57,422 nt of DNA from Calocera cornea HHB12733. Its lineage: Eukaryota; Basidiomycota; Dacrymycetes; Dacrymycetales; Dacrymycetaceae. Shown one piece after another: positions 56,364-57,422 of the stretch (positions within the stretch are counted from its first letter, which is position 1; each line of letters opens with the position of its first letter). The notes under the pieces are model-generated. The model was not told the origin of the DNA, did not search any database, and saw only the letters and a list, made by a program, of their open reading frames with translations. The translations under genes and the position numbers were made by a program. The stretch spans positions 37,089 through 94,510 of the forward strand of contig KV423938.1 in NCBI GenBank assembly GCA_001632435.1, read 5' to 3'.

Positions 56364-57422
56364 CTATTGGTCAGGTCTTGGACGAGGTTGAGCTGTGCGT
56401 CCAGAGCGGAGAGTAGTCTGTTGCGGCGGAATATAAGAATGCCGGTGATCCGATGCAAGGGGCAGAGGTTCCGAAGGTTCCAATGGTGGAAGGTTCAAAG
56501 GAGTGTGTTTTGCAACTGGGGAAGACACCGGAGAGTCGGGTGGGGTTGTGAATGGTGAGAGCAGAAGATCCGGAGGAGGTGAATCAGGCCGGTTCAGAGG
56601 TTCCAAACTGGAGAAATCCAATGGTTGAGGTTCCGAAGGGTAGACTGCAAGTCGAGCAGGCTGGGGGCGCCTAGGGTGACGGCGGTGGAACCTCTCAATG
56701 AGCTCATTGGCTTCTGTTGAGATGTCGGAGAGCGGAACCCAAGTTCTTTCATCAATGGGTTTGTCCTTGAAGTTGACAAAATACTCAAAGCGCTGTCCAA
56801 TCTTGCAGACATCCAGGATATCATCGATTTCATACCACTCAGAACCTCCAGGATCAATGTAGACAGGTTCCGGGGCTGGTGGGAAGCGACCTTCGATGTT
56901 ATCCGGGCTGGTGTAAGGTTCCAAGAGGCTGACATGGAACACTGGGTGGAGACGCCACATATGACTGGGGAGATCAAGCAGGAAGGCACGGGAACCAACA
57001 GGACGGACTATCTTGAATGGTCCAAGCTTCCGATAGTCAAGCTTGTCAGAGGGACGGGTGGTCTTAAGGTTCCAACAGTTCAACCAGACAAGTTGACCAG
57101 GTAGGAACTCCGGAGCGGGCTGAGCATGGCGGTTGTAGAAGCGGGCATGGTCCTCCTGAGCGTGTTGGAGCTCTGCTTTTAGCTCACTGTGGATGTTGGA
57201 AAGACTGGTGACAAGGTCTTCCGCGGCCGGAACCTTGGGTTGGTCTGCAACCTTGGGTGCGTAGGCCGGGTGGAAACCATAGTTGGCAAAGAATGGGGAA
57301 ACCTGGGAGGAGGAGGATGTGTGATTGTTGTAGGAGAACTCCGCCAGGGAGAGGTAGTCACACCAATCATCTTGTTGGTAGGAACAGTAGGAGCGGAGAT
57401 ACTGCTCCAGTTCCTGGTTGAC
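56364..57422 (-). mobile_element. Ty3/Gypsy chromovirus pol, 3' end (integrase C-terminus and chromodomain)
   Basis: An open frame enters from the right edge and stops with TAG at 56364-56366 (352 codons visible). It reads VNQELEQYLRSYC, DDWCDYLSLAEFSYNNHTSS and SPFFANYGFHPAYAP (end of the integrase core), then FLPGQLVWLNCWNLKTTRPS, KLDYRKLGPFKIVRPVGSRA and LHPVFHVSLLEPY (GPY/F module), then a chromodomain EWYEIDDILDVCKIGQRFEY...NFKDKPIDERTWVPLSDI, and a Pro/Ser-rich tail ending RPRPDQ. No stop or frameshift is visible, so the copy may be young. Protease, RT and RNase H lie outside the window. Confidence 0.93.

Noticed and set aside
1..57422. CRISPR arrays, bacterial operons, riboswitches
   Set aside because: None are expected in a eukaryotic genome. 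The repeats found are tandem duplications or microsatellites without regular spacers.

Overview
The window looks like a euchromatic stretch of a filamentous basidiomycete genome, most likely an Agaricomycete. It has densely packed genes on both strands, many introns of about 45-60 nt with GT..AG ends and CTAAC/CTGAC-like branch sites, GC-rich coding sequence, small secreted-protein genes and a chromodomain Ty3/Gypsy element. The species cannot be told from the sequence.

Layout. 1-2850 is an accessory edge: a perfect 50-bp palindrome at base 1, a run of adjacent hairpins, a tandem 183-bp repeat and one orphan ORF. 2853-20593 is a conserved gene block: a Hul5/UBE3C-type HECT ubiquitin ligase (-), a 327-bp tandem repeat, a small secreted-protein gene with a duplicated exon (+), a kinesin-7-like motor (-), a small multi-pass membrane protein (+), a Kin4-like kinase (-) and cysteinyl-tRNA synthetase (+). 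20.6-24.1 kb is a mosaic. It holds a second secreted-protein paralogue, then a decayed copy of the kinesin 3' end, then a second copy of the cysteinyl-tRNA synthetase 3' end.

24170-44721 is again conserved: a kelch/BTB protein (+), Hrd3/Sel1L (-), an H15 winged-helix protein (+, interrupted by an assembly gap), an FCP1-like HAD protein (-), a TKL-like kinase (+), class II DAHP synthase (+), an alpha/beta-hydrolase-fold protein (+) and pyridoxamine-phosphate oxidase (-). From 44.7 kb on the sequence is gene-poor, with an Ecl1-like gene at 51394-52605 and, at the right edge, the 3' end of a chromovirus with its 3' LTR.

Most genes are housekeeping and act in unrelated processes: ER and cytosolic protein quality control (Hul5, Hrd3), translation (CysRS), shikimate pathway (DAHP synthase), vitamin B6 (PNPOx), cell polarity or mitosis (kinesin, Kin4, kelch/BTB). 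They do not form one pathway. The most unusual content is the secreted-protein pair. By my splice reconstruction both start with a 7-nt coding exon. The first gene carries two successive 216-nt exons of nearly the same sequence. The second sits in a transposed block that also carried the neighbouring kinesin tail. All exon joins were made by eye from frame, splice motifs and paralogue comparison.
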